Shown: positions 1-8,617, counted from the stretch's first letter. The stretch: DNA of 64,000 nucleotides from JAVXCQ01 sp036659415 (GCA_036659415.1 JAVXCQ010000006.1:13791-77790); one strand, 5' to 3'. Program-made: numbers and translations. Notes: generated by a model from the sequence alone, not told the origin.

Positions 1-2
1 TG

Positions 3-1082
3 CTAGTAATTGCGTGCCCGTGTGCATTGGGTTTAGCTACGCCGGTTGCGATTATGGTGGCAGTGGGTAAAGGTGCAGAGCAAGGCATTTTGTTCAAAAA
101 TGCTGAAGCCTTAGAATTGGCACACAAGGTAAAAACGATAGTTTTTGATAAGACTGGTACTATCACGGCGGGTAAACCACTTGTTACAGACTTTTGCGTC
201 GTGGAAGGCTACAACGAAGCAGAACTATTGACGCTGGCTTATGCAGTGGAAGAAGCTTCAGCTCACCCCTTAGCTGAGGCGATTAAATTGCGGGCACAGG
301 AACAAAAGCGAGCCTTGTCGGTTATGGTGACGGACAGTCAAACCTTTGTGGGTGGCGGTATGCAAGCCACCGTAGAGGGTAAAATTGTGCGTATTGGCAA
401 GAGCGGTTTTATTAATTCGGAGCTACTTACCGAGGACACGCGCACACAGGCGGCAATGTTGGCGGCAGCGGGCAAGACGGTTGTTTATCTCACGGTGGAT
501 GCTTCTCTAGCCGCTGTTATCGCCATTGCTGATCAATTAAAGGTAGGAGCTCGTGAAGCCATCAGTGGGTTACGAGCTTTGGGGCTGAGGACGATTATGC
601 TCACAGGGGATAATGCGCTCACGGCTACGGCAATTGCACGGGAAGTGGGCATTGATGAAGTGGTAGCAGAACTTTTACCGGAGCAAAAATTAGCCACGAT
701 TAAAAAACTCCAACAGGACGCCACGCTAGTCGCCATGGTAGGTGATGGAATTAATGATGCTCCTGCTTTGGTGCAGGCCGATTTAGGTATTGCCGTGGGC
801 TCGGGCATGGATGTGGCTCTAGAAGCGGCTGATGTGGTGCTTCTCAATAATGATATCAGACAGGTACTAGTGGCTTTGCGCTTGAGTAAGGCGACCCTTC
901 GTAACGTCAAAGAAAATCTTTTTTGGGCTTTTGGTTATAACCTAATCGGTATCCCGGTCGCAGCAGGAGTTTTGTATATTTTTGGCGGACCGCTTTTGAA
1001 CCCGATGTTAGCGGCCGCGGCAATGTCCTTAAGCTCTGTATCGGTGATTACCAATGCTTTGCGGCTAAATAATTTCAAATAG
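3..1082 (+). CDS. copA: Cu(I)-translocating P1B-type ATPase, 3' part
   Basis: C-terminal part of a copper-exporting P-type ATPase; the reading frame runs off the left edge, so the N-terminal metal-binding domain and first membrane helices are missing. The visible part starts at the intramembrane CPC copper-binding motif. It continues with the phosphorylation motif DKTGT (about codon 49 of the visible frame), the nucleotide-binding HP motif (SAHPLAEA), MLTGDN and the hinge GDGINDAP. The last two helices carry YN and MSLSS, which together with CPC are the signature of the Cu+ subgroup rather than Zn/Cd pumps. Role from family knowledge: ATP-driven export of Cu(I) from the cytoplasm. No copper chaperone or CsoR lies directly downstream; a CsoR-family gene sits about 19 kb away. 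Confidence 0.95.
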   Translation, partial: LVIACPCALGLATPVAIMVAVGKGAEQGILFKNAEALELAHKVKTIVFDKTGTITAGKPLVTDFCVVEGYNEAELLTLAYAVEEASAHPLAEAIKLRAQEQKRALSVMVTDSQTFVGGGMQATVEGKIVRIGKSGFINSELLTEDTRTQAAMLAAAGKTVVYLTVDASLAAVIAIADQLKVGAREAISGLRALGLRTIMLTGDNALTATAIAREVGIDEVVAELLPEQKLATIKKLQQDATLVAMVGDGINDAPALVQADLGIAVGSGMDVALEAADVVLLNNDIRQVLVALRLSKATLRNVKENLFWAFGYNLIGIPVAAGVLYIFGGPLLNPMLAAAAMSLSSVSVITNALRLNNFK

Positions 1083-1125
1083 ACTCTTAAGTCAACACAT
1101 ATATATACATTTATATTGTAAGAAC

Positions 1126-1155
1126 TTGACAAAAACAGATATATATGTTAAAAAT
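1126..1155 (+). promoter_or_regulatory. candidate promoter of the zinc-ribbon gene
   Basis: A perfect TTGACA at 1126-1131 is followed after 17 bases by a weak A/T-rich -10 (TAAAAA, 1149-1154). The site is flanked by an imperfect inverted repeat of alternating AT (ACATATATAT near 1097 and ATATATATGT near 1139), which could be an operator. The -10 match is poor, so confidence is moderate. Confidence 0.45.
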
Positions 1156-1214
1156 AAGAACGTGGGAATTATAACAAGTTGCAAGAACATTATTGTAGGG
1201 GTAAGGTGAAGCTG

Positions 1215-1427
1215 ATGACAGAAGGTTTGCATAACAAAAATGATGGGACCGGTCAGGAAATAAGCGATGCATTAAACTCACTAACTATTATTTGTCCTAT
1301 TTGCGGTAAGGAGTTTGCGTGCAACAAGCGTTATCATACGTATAAGGCTTATTCTGAACACAAAGTTCGTTATTACTGTAGCTATTCCTGTTTCAATAAG
1401 AGACCCAATCCTAAAAGCAAACGCTAA
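1215..1427 (+). CDS. small zinc-ribbon protein of unknown function
   Basis: Encodes about 70 residues. I chose ATG 1215 because AAGGTG lies just upstream; an in-frame TTG at 1179 is possible but has no good ribosome binding site. The C-terminal half holds CPIC (C-x2-C) followed some 30 residues later by CSYSC (C-x3-C), plus other Cys/His residues, which suggests one structural zinc site. The tail is strongly basic (RPNPKSKR), so nucleic-acid binding is plausible. I do not recognise the family. The gene is monocistronic, between a candidate promoter and a terminator. Confidence 0.7.
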   Translation: MTEGLHNKNDGTGQEISDALNSLTIICPICGKEFACNKRYHTYKAYSEHKVRYYCSYSCFNKRPNPKSKR

Positions 1428-1443
1428 ATCAACTAAGCAAAAA

Positions 1444-1479
1444 GCGCCCTCAATGATTTATTATTGAGGACGCCTTTTT
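1444..1479. terminator. bidirectional terminator between the zinc-ribbon gene and azlD
   Basis: Inverted repeat GCGCCCTCAAT / ATTGAGGACGC (one mismatch) with a short A/T loop. It is followed by a T run on the plus strand and preceded by an A run, so it can serve both converging genes. Confidence 0.85.
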
Positions 1480-1480
1480 G

Positions 1481-1807
1481 TTATTTGGGGTAGAGTTGGA
1501 AAAGACTAAAAATAAGAGTGCCGGCTACAATGGTCAGACCTAACGAGCGAGTTTTAAGAGTCAGGGGCAAGAGAATTAAGGTTGTCCAGAAATTAAGGTT
1601 ATGAACGCTGACGTCAAACTGCCCTTGCTGTAAAAAAATCTCCGGAAAGACTAAAGCACCGAAAATGGCAGTAGGAACAAAGCTTAGCCAGGTTTTGAAC
1701 CACCGGGGAAGCGGATATTTGGCTAAGAGTAAGAGTGGTAAGTAGCGAGGTAAGTAGGTTACAATAGCCATGAGGACAATTACACTTCCAATATAGGCGC
1801 TAGACAT
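1481..1807 (-). CDS. azlD: AzlD-family branched-chain amino acid exporter subunit
   Basis: Small hydrophobic protein of about 108 residues with three to four predicted membrane helices, the usual size and pattern of AzlD. It partners AzlC in export of branched-chain amino acids and their analogues. ATG 1807 is chosen because a strong AAGGAGGT lies 7 bases upstream; the start overlaps the azlC stop by a few bases, indicating translational coupling. A longer in-frame start inside azlC is less likely. Motifs such as TYLPRYLPL and the FVPTAIFGALVFPEI helix are typical of the family. Confidence 0.88.
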   Translation of the reverse strand: MSSAYIGSVIVLMAIVTYLPRYLPLLLLAKYPLPRWFKTWLSFVPTAIFGALVFPEIFLQQGQFDVSVHNLNFWTTLILLPLTLKTRSLGLTIVAGTLIFSLFQLYPK

Positions 1808-2507
1808 CTTGGCTACCTCCTTTATGCCTGCCGGCGAGATAGCAGGCACCAGCAGAAGCGATTAAGGTGGCAAAAATAATATGTAGTTTATAGGGGACTA
1901 AGGGCGCAAAAATTAATGCTAAAACGCCGGAGGCGAGGCCTGTAATAATCATGCGTCGCTCATGCAAATAGTTGGACCAAATGCCTAGAAACATGGCAAT
2001 GAGAATATAGGAAACTAAGGCCGTATCAATGCTTAGAAACTCGGCGGCCAGGCAACCGAAAACTGTACTTAGGGACCAGCAAGCACAGCCAAGACCGTTG
2101 AGGGCAAGAGCTTCTGCCGCTGTCCAAGGAGGTGTGTGCTCGGTTGAAAAGGCATTTAAATTAACGGCAAAGGTTTCATCGGTAATGCCGTGGGCATAAA
2201 GGGCTAAAAAACGAGGTGAAGCGTTTTTAAGATAGGGTAAAAGGGTGGAACTAAAGAGTACATGGCGTAGGTTGACAATGAAGATGGTGAGCGTAATAGC
2301 AAGAATGCTGGCACTTTGCACCATCATGGCAAGAGCGATAAATTGTCCGGAACCGGCATAGACTAAAGTACTCATAGCAAACATTGCTCCAGGCGTTAGA
2401 CCGGCTTTTTGACCTAACATACCGCAGGCGGCACCGATGGCGAAATAGCCAATGGCAATGGGGGAAAGCTTTTCTAAGACACGACGATTGATTGTGAGCA
2501 GGCACAT
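1800..2507 (-). CDS. azlC: AzlC-family branched-chain amino acid exporter subunit
   Basis: About 235-residue integral membrane protein of the AzlC family, which works with AzlD as a two-component branched-chain amino acid exporter. The core shows the family motif with PIAIGYFAIGAACGML, followed by STLVYAGSGQFIALAM and NLRHVLFS, and has multiple predicted helices. ATG 2507 has GAGGTG six bases upstream; a longer frame to 2585 would run over the promoter. It is the first gene of a two-gene operon. I see no Lrp-type regulator next to it, unlike the classic azl locus. Confidence 0.9.
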   Translation of the reverse strand: MCLLTINRRVLEKLSPIAIGYFAIGAACGMLGQKAGLTPGAMFAMSTLVYAGSGQFIALAMMVQSASILAITLTIFIVNLRHVLFSSTLLPYLKNASPRFLALYAHGITDETFAVNLNAFSTEHTPPWTAAEALALNGLGCACWSLSTVFGCLAAEFLSIDTALVSYILIAMFLGIWSNYLHERRMIITGLASGVLALIFAPLVPYKLHIIFATLIASAGACYLAGRHKGGSQDV

Positions 2508-2546
2508 ACCAGACACCTCATTATTATTTAGTTCAAGCTTTGCTAT

Positions 2547-2552
2547 ATTATA
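2547..2552 (-). promoter_or_regulatory. -10 box of the azlCD promoter
   Basis: TATAAT on the minus strand about 40 bases before azlC. The matching -35 is weak (TATTCA at 17 bases), so this promoter may need an activator. Confidence 0.5.
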
Positions 2553-2732
2553 GCGTATCTTGGCAACTTTGAATAGAAAACGCACTAAAGACTGGCTTTG
2601 TGTAAAATGTGTACAATACTAGTTCTTGTTTTTTGGGGACGTCAATTGTAAAATAATAATATTATACGAAAGCAAGCACAGGGAGAAACTAATTCTTTTG
2701 AAGGAACTATTATATCGAAGGAGGTTTTTATA

Positions 2733-3983
2733 GTGGCAACAATTAAACCATTTAAGGGGTTACGTCCGTTACCGGAATTGGTGGCACAAATTGCTTCATT
2801 ACCTTATGATGTCATGGACACAGAAGAAGCAAGAGCTATTCTAGCACAAAAGCCTTTAAGTTTTTTGAGTGTAACTAAGGCGGAAGCAACTTTGCCGGTA
2901 GGTACAGAGGTTCATAGTGCGGAGGTTTATGCTCAAGCTAAGGCTAACCTAGAAGGTTATCTAACTGCTGGTCAAATGCGACAGGAACCGCAAGTTGCGT
3001 ATTATATTTATCGGCAACAAATGGGTGAGCATATTCAAATTGGTTTGGTGGCTACGGCTTCCGTACAGGAATATCGGGAAAATATTATCAAAAAACATGA
3101 GTTGACTAGATGTGATAAAGAATTAGACAGGGTTAACCATATCTTAGCTACGGAGGCACAAACAGGTCCTGTTTTTTTAACTTATAAAAATCGAGGGGAA
3201 ATTAATGCCCTGATGTTGCAACTGATGAGTGAAAAAAAGCCTAGTTATGATTTCACTGGCGAAGATAAGATAAGGCACACTTTGTATGTGGTGAAAGAAC
3301 CACTGGAGGTGACGGCAGTTACTAAAGCTTTCGCTAATATTCCAAATCTGTATATCGCAGACGGTCATCATCGTGCGGCGGCGGCGATGCGGGTGGCAGA
3401 GCAGTGGGGTAAGCGCCCGGAGCAAACGGGACAAGAAGCCTACAATTATTTTTTAGCGGTGATTTTCCCGGATAATATGATGAAAATTCTTGATTATAAT
3501 CGAGCGGTTAAAGATTTAGGTGGTTTAACTACAACGGAATTTATGACGGGGCTACACAAAGTTTTTACTGTAGAGAACAGTGGGCATAATCCGAAACCGA
3601 CGAAGCTTCACCAGTTTGGTATGTATTTGGACGGACAATGGTATACTTTGCAGGCTAAAGCAACTAGTTATGAAGGCACGGACCTGGTGGCCTGCCTTGA
3701 TGTTAGCATTTTACAAAAGACAGTGCTCGCTCCACTTCTTGGTATTATGGATCCGCGAACCGATGAGAAAATTGCTTTTATTGGCGGGATTCGAGGGTTA
3801 CAAGAACTGGAAAAAAGGGTGGACGATGGCGAATTTAGGGTGGCCTTTGCTCTTTATCCCACGTCCATTAGCCAACTGATGAAAATTGCCGATATGGGTC
3901 AGTTGATGCCGCCTAAATCTACGTGGTTTGAGCCCAAACTGCGTGACGCTATGGTGGTACATTTGATTGGAGATGAGCAGTAA
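2733..3983 (+). CDS. DUF1015 family protein, serC-linked
   Basis: 416-residue protein of the DUF1015 family, whose biochemical role is not settled. The N-terminus (TIKPFKGLRP, LPYDVM) and the central ADGHHRAAAAM motif are hallmarks. GTG 2733 follows AGGAGG by 7 bases. The stop overlaps the serC start by one base, so the two are translationally coupled. The constant association of this family with serine biosynthesis genes suggests a role in serine or PLP-linked metabolism, but that is inference. No serA is present in the window. Confidence 0.85.
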   Translation: MATIKPFKGLRPLPELVAQIASLPYDVMDTEEARAILAQKPLSFLSVTKAEATLPVGTEVHSAEVYAQAKANLEGYLTAGQMRQEPQVAYYIYRQQMGEHIQIGLVATASVQEYRENIIKKHELTRCDKELDRVNHILATEAQTGPVFLTYKNRGEINALMLQLMSEKKPSYDFTGEDKIRHTLYVVKEPLEVTAVTKAFANIPNLYIADGHHRAAAAMRVAEQWGKRPEQTGQEAYNYFLAVIFPDNMMKILDYNRAVKDLGGLTTTEFMTGLHKVFTVENSGHNPKPTKLHQFGMYLDGQWYTLQAKATSYEGTDLVACLDVSILQKTVLAPLLGIMDPRTDEKIAFIGGIRGLQELEKRVDDGEFRVAFALYPTSISQLMKIADMGQLMPPKSTWFEPKLRDAMVVHLIGDEQ

Positions 3984-5068
3984 TGGAGAGAATTTACAAT
4001 TTTAGTGCAGGGCCGGCCATGCTACCTTTAGCTGTGCTGGAAGAGGTGCAAGCGGAACTTTTGAATTGTCAAAACAGCGGGATGTCCATCTTGGAAATGA
4101 GTCACCGGGCACCGGTTTATGACCGTGTTAACGCAGAAGCGGAAGCTGATATTAAAGAGTTGCTGGGTTTGGGTGAAGACTATTGTGTTTTATTTTTAGG
4201 CGGGGGAGCGAGCTTACAGTTTTCCATGATTGCAATGAATTTCTTAACGCCGGGAAAAGTAGGCGCCTATGTGGACACCAGCAATTTCTCAAATAAAGCA
4301 CTGAAAGAAGCCTCCAAGGTGGGGAAAACTTGCGTTTTATTTAGCAGTAAACAGGATAAATATAATCGTGTGCCTCGGCCGGAGGAATTACAATTGCCGG
4401 AGAATTTAGCCTATGTACATATCACAGGCAATAATACGATTGAGGGCACAGAATTTACGGAATATCCGGAAACGGGAGCTATTCCTTTAATTGCCGATTT
4501 ATCTTCGGATATTTTAAGTAAGCCGATTCCGGCAGAAAAGTTTTCTCTGATTTATGCCGGTGCTCAAAAAAATATTGGCCCTGGGGGCGTAGTAGTGGTT
4601 ATTGCTCGCAAAGCCTTTCTTCGTGGACGCTTGCAAGAGCTGCCTACGATGTTGAACTACGAAACTCACTTGGATAATAATTCTTTGTATAATACACCGC
4701 CTGTTTTTGGGGTTTATATTGTGGGCTTAGTCGCTAAATGGCTCAAAAAACAAGGTGGATTACAAGCTATGGCAGTTCGCAATCAAGCCAAGGCCAAAAT
4801 AGTGTATGAGGTTCTTGATCGTTATCCTGAATTTTATCGAGGGTTTGCGGAAAAGAGTAGTCGCTCACTGATGAATGTCACTTTTGGCCTGCCGACAGAG
4901 GCGCTGGAAAAAGAGTTTGTCAGTGCTAGTCAAGCTTTGGGTTTGGACGGTCTTAAAGGACATCGCAGCGTAGGGGGCTTGCGTGCTTCAATTTATAATG
5001 CAATGCCGCTAGCGGGTTGCGAAAAATTGGCAGCGTTCATGGAAGAGTTTTATCATAGCAAACAGTAA
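3983..5068 (+). CDS. serC: phosphoserine aminotransferase
   Basis: 361 residues, full length for SerC, a cytosolic PLP enzyme converting 3-phosphohydroxypyruvate plus glutamate to phosphoserine and 2-oxoglutarate. The start IYNFSAGPAMLP, the motif SHRAPVYD, LGGGASLQF for phosphate binding and the PLP lysine in AGAQKNIGPGG are all present. It overlaps the DUF1015 gene by one base and is followed 22 bases later by a racemase gene, so all three form one operon. C-terminal HRSVGGLRASIYNAMP is typical. Confidence 0.97.
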   Translation: MERIYNFSAGPAMLPLAVLEEVQAELLNCQNSGMSILEMSHRAPVYDRVNAEAEADIKELLGLGEDYCVLFLGGGASLQFSMIAMNFLTPGKVGAYVDTSNFSNKALKEASKVGKTCVLFSSKQDKYNRVPRPEELQLPENLAYVHITGNNTIEGTEFTEYPETGAIPLIADLSSDILSKPIPAEKFSLIYAGAQKNIGPGGVVVVIARKAFLRGRLQELPTMLNYETHLDNNSLYNTPPVFGVYIVGLVAKWLKKQGGLQAMAVRNQAKAKIVYEVLDRYPEFYRGFAEKSSRSLMNVTFGLPTEALEKEFVSASQALGLDGLKGHRSVGGLRASIYNAMPLAGCEKLAAFMEEFYHSKQ

Positions 5069-5090
5069 ACCGTTACAAGGAGGCAGGCAA

Positions 5091-5801
5091 GTGAAGAAAT
5101 TGATTAAAAATGGGAAGAAGCTGGGAGTTATTGGGGGCATGGGGTCAGCAGCATCAGCGGAATTTTTGCGTTTACTGGCGGCTAAAGCACCGGCAACCAT
5201 CGACCAAGAGCATCCCGTAGTCTATATGATTGCGGATAGTGATTTGCCGGATCGCAGTCAAGCTATTTTGGGTCAAGGCCCTAGTCCGGCTAATCAATTG
5301 CGTCAGGATTTCACTCAATTGATTATGATGGGAGCAGATATTTTGGCTGTCCCTTGTAATACGGCCCATTATTTTATAGACCGCTTTGAAGAGCCGTTAA
5401 CTAGACCACTGATTCATATTATTGAAGAAACGGTGCTAGCAGCTCAAAAAATCAATCCGGAGGGCGCATGGATGTTGTCTACTATTGGTACGCTACAAAG
5501 TGGGCTTTATCAAGAGTATGCCAAAAAACATGATTACCGTTTATATTTGCCTAACGAGCAACAACGGGAAGAAATTCAACAAAGTATCTACGACGTGAAA
5601 GCTAACCGCTTAGCGGCAGCGGGAACGCTGGTCAAAAAGGTGGTCTTGGAATTATGGGCGGAGCGAGATTTGCCGGTAATGACTGCTTGTACGGAAATAC
5701 CGTTGGGTTATGACGCCTCTGGTTTACCGCCGGCACGGGCCGTTTCTAGTTTAGGTGCTTTGGCCGATGCTTGCATTAGGGAACTTTACACGTCGCTATA
5801 A
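5091..5801 (+). CDS. aspartate/glutamate racemase family protein
   Basis: 236-residue member of the Asp/Glu racemase superfamily, which uses two catalytic cysteines without cofactor. The N-terminus reads GVIGGMGSAASAEF; the first catalytic Cys is in VPCNTAHYF and the second in MTACTEIPL. GTG 5091 follows AAGGAGGC. It ends the DUF1015-serC operon and is followed by a strong terminator. Substrate is likely aspartate or glutamate by family, possibly another amino acid. Essential MurI normally differs in motif spacing, so I do not call it murI. Confidence 0.88.
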   Translation: MKKLIKNGKKLGVIGGMGSAASAEFLRLLAAKAPATIDQEHPVVYMIADSDLPDRSQAILGQGPSPANQLRQDFTQLIMMGADILAVPCNTAHYFIDRFEEPLTRPLIHIIEETVLAAQKINPEGAWMLSTIGTLQSGLYQEYAKKHDYRLYLPNEQQREEIQQSIYDVKANRLAAAGTLVKKVVLELWAERDLPVMTACTEIPLGYDASGLPPARAVSSLGALADACIRELYTSL

Positions 5802-5805
5802 AGAT

Positions 5806-5856
5806 AAAAAAGGCTTACACTTGTTAGGAGCATCCTAGCAGGTGTAAGCCTTTTAT
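5806..5856 (+). terminator. terminator of the serC operon
   Basis: Long inverted repeat AAGGCTTACAC / GTGTAAGCCTT with further pairing around a GCA loop, flanked by A and T runs. It could also stop transcription of the converging minus-strand pair. Confidence 0.9.
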
Positions 5857-5889
5857 GTTTGTAGCAAATGATTTTATATCATTTAGATC

Positions 5890-6648
5890 TTACCATTTAC
5901 GGCTGGAGCCGCCGCCACCGCCGCCGCCACCACCAAAACCACCGCCGCCGCCGCGGCCACCGCCACGCATGAGCATGAGCAAAATAGTGTGGAGGATAAT
6001 ACCGCCAAAAAAAAGCTGATCTACGAGTAGCAAGCCGGCTAAACCAACAGCTAAAAGTAGTTTTTGCCACCAAGGCAAGCCATTAAGGGCTTGGGTGACG
6101 CCAGCTTGTTCTTGCCCAGTACTGGAACTTTTAATATCGTCCAGTTGGACGTTATATTCCTTGGCTACGGTATTGACGATATTCGCATAACCGCGATTGA
6201 TGCCTTTATCATATTGACCTTGTTTAAAATACGGTAACATGGCTTGGTCTTGGATGCGTCCGGTTAAGCCATCGGGAAGAGCACCTTCCAGACCATAACC
6301 AACTTCAATACGGGATTGTCTGTCGTTTACAACGACGAGGAGCAAAACCCCATTATTTTTGGTTTTGTTACCGATGCCCCATTGACGCATAAGCTCCAAA
6401 GAATAGTCCTCTAGAGCTTGTCCATCTAGGGAAGGAATAGTAACGACTACCACTTGGGCGGTCGTTTTTTTATCCAAATCTTGACTGTAAGCATTAATGG
6501 CTGCTTTGCTTTGGCTTGAAAGTACTTGAGCATAGTCTTGCACATAGATGGAAGACGTCGGCTTAGGTGGTACTTGGACAGCAGCACTGGCACCGGCGGC
6601 AAAGACTAGTTGGATGGCTAAGATGAGGAGCGTTAACCAACGTTTCAT
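5890..6648 (-). CDS. TPM-domain membrane protein (YgcG-like)
   Basis: 252 residues: signal peptide (about 1-22, ending ASA), an extracytoplasmic TPM domain (about 33-155, VYVQD-like start, TIPSLDGQALEDYSLELMRQWGIG, RIEVGYGLEGALPD), a membrane segment near 190-220 and a glycine-rich tail ending GSSRKW. It lies 37 bases downstream of lemA in the same operon, a pairing seen in many bacteria where both are envelope proteins. Some TPM domains have phosphatase activity, but no function is certain here. The tail is a low-complexity GGN tract in DNA. Confidence 0.88.
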   Translation of the reverse strand: MKRWLTLLILAIQLVFAAGASAAVQVPPKPTSSIYVQDYAQVLSSQSKAAINAYSQDLDKKTTAQVVVVTIPSLDGQALEDYSLELMRQWGIGNKTKNNGVLLLVVVNDRQSRIEVGYGLEGALPDGLTGRIQDQAMLPYFKQGQYDKGINRGYANIVNTVAKEYNVQLDDIKSSSTGQEQAGVTQALNGLPWWQKLLLAVGLAGLLLVDQLFFGGIILHTILLMLMRGGGRGGGGGFGGGGGGGGGSSRKW

Positions 6649-6685
6649 AGTAATTCCCCTAACTTAAAGATTTTTGAATAGAAAA

Positions 6686-7237
6686 TTAGAAGGAAACCTT
6701 GGGCACAGCTTTAGCGCTTTCTTCTACCTTGAAATAATCTTTTTGGCTAAAACCGAGGGCACCGGCATAAAGACTGGTGGGTAGAGTTTTAACTTTGGAA
6801 TTGTAGATTTGCACAGACTCGTTATAGTCTTTACGAGCAACAGCAATCCGGTTTTCAGTGCCGGCTAATTCATCTTGCAATTGAGTGAAATTAGTGTTAG
6901 ATTTCAGGTCTGGATAATTTTCGGAAATAGCCAGTAATCTAGAAAGGGCACCGTTCATTTCACCATTGGCTTGGCTAGTATCAGCCACGGTCTTGGCACC
7001 GCTTAGTTTGGCGCGGGCATCAGAAACAGCTTGAAAGACTTCTGTTTCATGAGCTGCAAAGCCCTTGACGGTGTTAACTAAATTGGGAATTAAGTCATTA
7101 CGACGCTGTAACTGGTTCTCTACTTGGCTCCATTTACCGGCAACATTTTCATTGATGGCAACTAATCCGTTGTAACTGCTAAAAATCATTCCAACGATAA
7201 GGAGAATGACCGCTATAATACCTAGTGTTTTTTTCAA
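6686..7237 (-). CDS. lemA: LemA family membrane protein
   Basis: 183-residue LemA protein: one N-terminal membrane helix (about 6-25) and a helical extracytoplasmic domain with the typical NQLQRRNDLIPNLVNTVKGFA, ENYPDLKSN and RKDYNESVQIYN motifs. AGGAGGTA precedes the start (TTG or a nearby codon). It heads the lemA-TPM operon and has a near-consensus promoter. The molecular role of LemA is not established. Confidence 0.93.
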   Translation of the reverse strand: MKKTLGIIAVILLIVGMIFSSYNGLVAINENVAGKWSQVENQLQRRNDLIPNLVNTVKGFAAHETEVFQAVSDARAKLSGAKTVADTSQANGEMNGALSRLLAISENYPDLKSNTNFTQLQDELAGTENRIAVARKDYNESVQIYNSKVKTLPTSLYAGALGFSQKDYFKVEESAKAVPKVSF

Positions 7238-7283
7238 AATTAAATACCTCCTAAAATGTTTTGTGCCCAGAGGCTACGGCTTA

Positions 7284-7312
7284 ATTGTAGCGGAAGAGGG
7301 TTTGCTTGTCAA
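7284..7312 (-). promoter_or_regulatory. promoter of lemA operon
   Basis: Minus strand TTGACA (7312-7307) and TACAAT (7289-7284) separated by 17 bases, a near-perfect sigma-70/SigA promoter about 45 bases before lemA. Confidence 0.85.
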
Positions 7313-7365
7313 TTTTTGAGTGTGTTATCTGAGTTCGTAGGCAAGCTTTTTTGAATACTTAACGT

Positions 7366-7394
7366 TTGCCAGAGCTAGGCTGGCAGGCTATAAT
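7366..7394 (+). promoter_or_regulatory. promoter with internal operator for the CoA-transferase gene
   Basis: TTGCCA (7366-7371), 17-base spacer, TATAAT (7389-7394). The spacer carries a perfect 6-bp inverted repeat TGCCAG-N7-CTGGCA (7367-7385), placed where a bound repressor would block RNA polymerase. Confidence 0.75.
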
Positions 7395-7417
7395 AAAAGA
7401 GCAAGAAGAAAGCAGGT

Positions 7418-8575
7418 GTGAGGGTGGAGGCATTAGCAGGCATAAGGATATTGGATTTGACACGGCTGTTACCTGGACCATATTGTAGTATGATTTTAGC
7501 GGATTTTGGTGCAGAAGTGATTAAAATAGAAGAACCCAAAGAGGGAGATTACGCTAGAAGCTTTCCGCCCTTTCAAAAAGGGTTTGGTTATTGGCATTTG
7601 CAACTTAACCGTAATAAAAAAAGTCTGGCGTTGGATTTAAAACGAGACAAGGGACGGACTTTCTTTTTGAAATTAATAGCCACGGCAGACGTCGTGATGG
7701 AAAGTTACCGGCCTGGTACTTTGGAGCGGCTGGGGATTGACTACCAAACAGCTAAAAAAATTAATCCTAAAATTATTTATTGTGCTTTAAGTGGTTTTGG
7801 CAAACAAGGGCCACGCCGTGACGAGGCGGCACATGACATCAACTATGTTAGCTTAGCGGGAGTTACCGCTATGAGTGGTGAAAAAGAGGGGAAACCTGCG
7901 ATTCCCGGTGTCTTAATGGCAGATATGAATGCAGCCTTAATGGCTGGCATGAGCATTTTAACGGCACTGCGTCATGCTGAACGCACTGGTGAGGGACAAG
8001 AAATAGAGATTGCCTTGTATAATTCAGCACTAGCTCTGATGCCCGGTGCTGCCAGTTTGTATTTTGGTGAACAGTTTATAGCGGAGCGGGGTAATAATTG
8101 GCTGACGGGAGCTTACGCTAACTATAATATCTATGAAACAGCTGATCATCGTTATTTAGCGGTAGGAGCCTTAGAACAAAAATTTTGGAATAATTTATGT
8201 TGGGCACTGGATCTGCCGGAACTAGCCGATGCCATTAAGGAAGAAAGCAACCACCCTGCATTAAAAAAACGGCTCAGCCAAATATTTTTGACCAAAACGT
8301 TACAGGAGTGGGAACAAAGTTTGGCTGGTAAAGATACCTGCACCACGCCAATTTTGAATTTTGGCGAAGCTATGGCGGCTCCGCAGACCAAAGCTAATAA
8401 CATGGTGCTAACAGTAGAGGACGAGGAAATAGGGACTTACAGGCAAATGGGGTTTCCCATGCAACTGTCGCAGACTCCGGCACAACTAAAAAAACGAGCA
8501 CCCAAACTAGGGGAACAAACGGCGGAGCTATTGCGAGAATGTGGTTATACGGAAGAGGAAATAGAGAAATGGTAA
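7418..8575 (+). CDS. CaiB/BaiF family (class III) CoA-transferase
   Basis: 385 residues, typical length. Class III enzymes move CoA between carboxylic acids through an aspartyl-CoA thioester. Hallmarks: LAGIRILDLTRLLPGPYCSMILADFGAEVIKIE at the N-terminus, a nucleotide/CoA-binding region near YRPGTLERLGIDY, LSGFGKQGP, and the catalytic Asp in GVLMADMNAALMAGM. Start GTG 7418 or GTG 7424; neither is clearly better. The gene is monocistronic behind an operator-bearing promoter, so the acid it activates is probably an inducible substrate. No dehydratase or dehydrogenase neighbour reveals the substrate. Confidence 0.92.
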   Translation: MRVEALAGIRILDLTRLLPGPYCSMILADFGAEVIKIEEPKEGDYARSFPPFQKGFGYWHLQLNRNKKSLALDLKRDKGRTFFLKLIATADVVMESYRPGTLERLGIDYQTAKKINPKIIYCALSGFGKQGPRRDEAAHDINYVSLAGVTAMSGEKEGKPAIPGVLMADMNAALMAGMSILTALRHAERTGEGQEIEIALYNSALALMPGAASLYFGEQFIAERGNNWLTGAYANYNIYETADHRYLAVGALEQKFWNNLCWALDLPELADAIKEESNHPALKKRLSQIFLTKTLQEWEQSLAGKDTCTTPILNFGEAMAAPQTKANNMVLTVEDEEIGTYRQMGFPMQLSQTPAQLKKRAPKLGEQTAELLRECGYTEEEIEKW

Positions 8576-8604
8576 AAAAATACCGACCCTTAGGGGTCGG
8601 TATT
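8574..8604 (-). terminator. terminator of the PepSY gene
   Basis: Stem TACCGACCC/GGGTCGGTA with a 4-base loop; the T run (seven bases) is on the minus strand, so it mainly ends the minus-strand gene, and may also slow the plus-strand transcript. Confidence 0.85.
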
Positions 8605-8617
8605 AATGCTTTAAGAC

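Noticed and set aside
5895..5965. GGN-rich tract as a simple repeat or recombination site
   Set aside because: It encodes the glycine-rich tail common in TPM-domain proteins and needs no other explanation.
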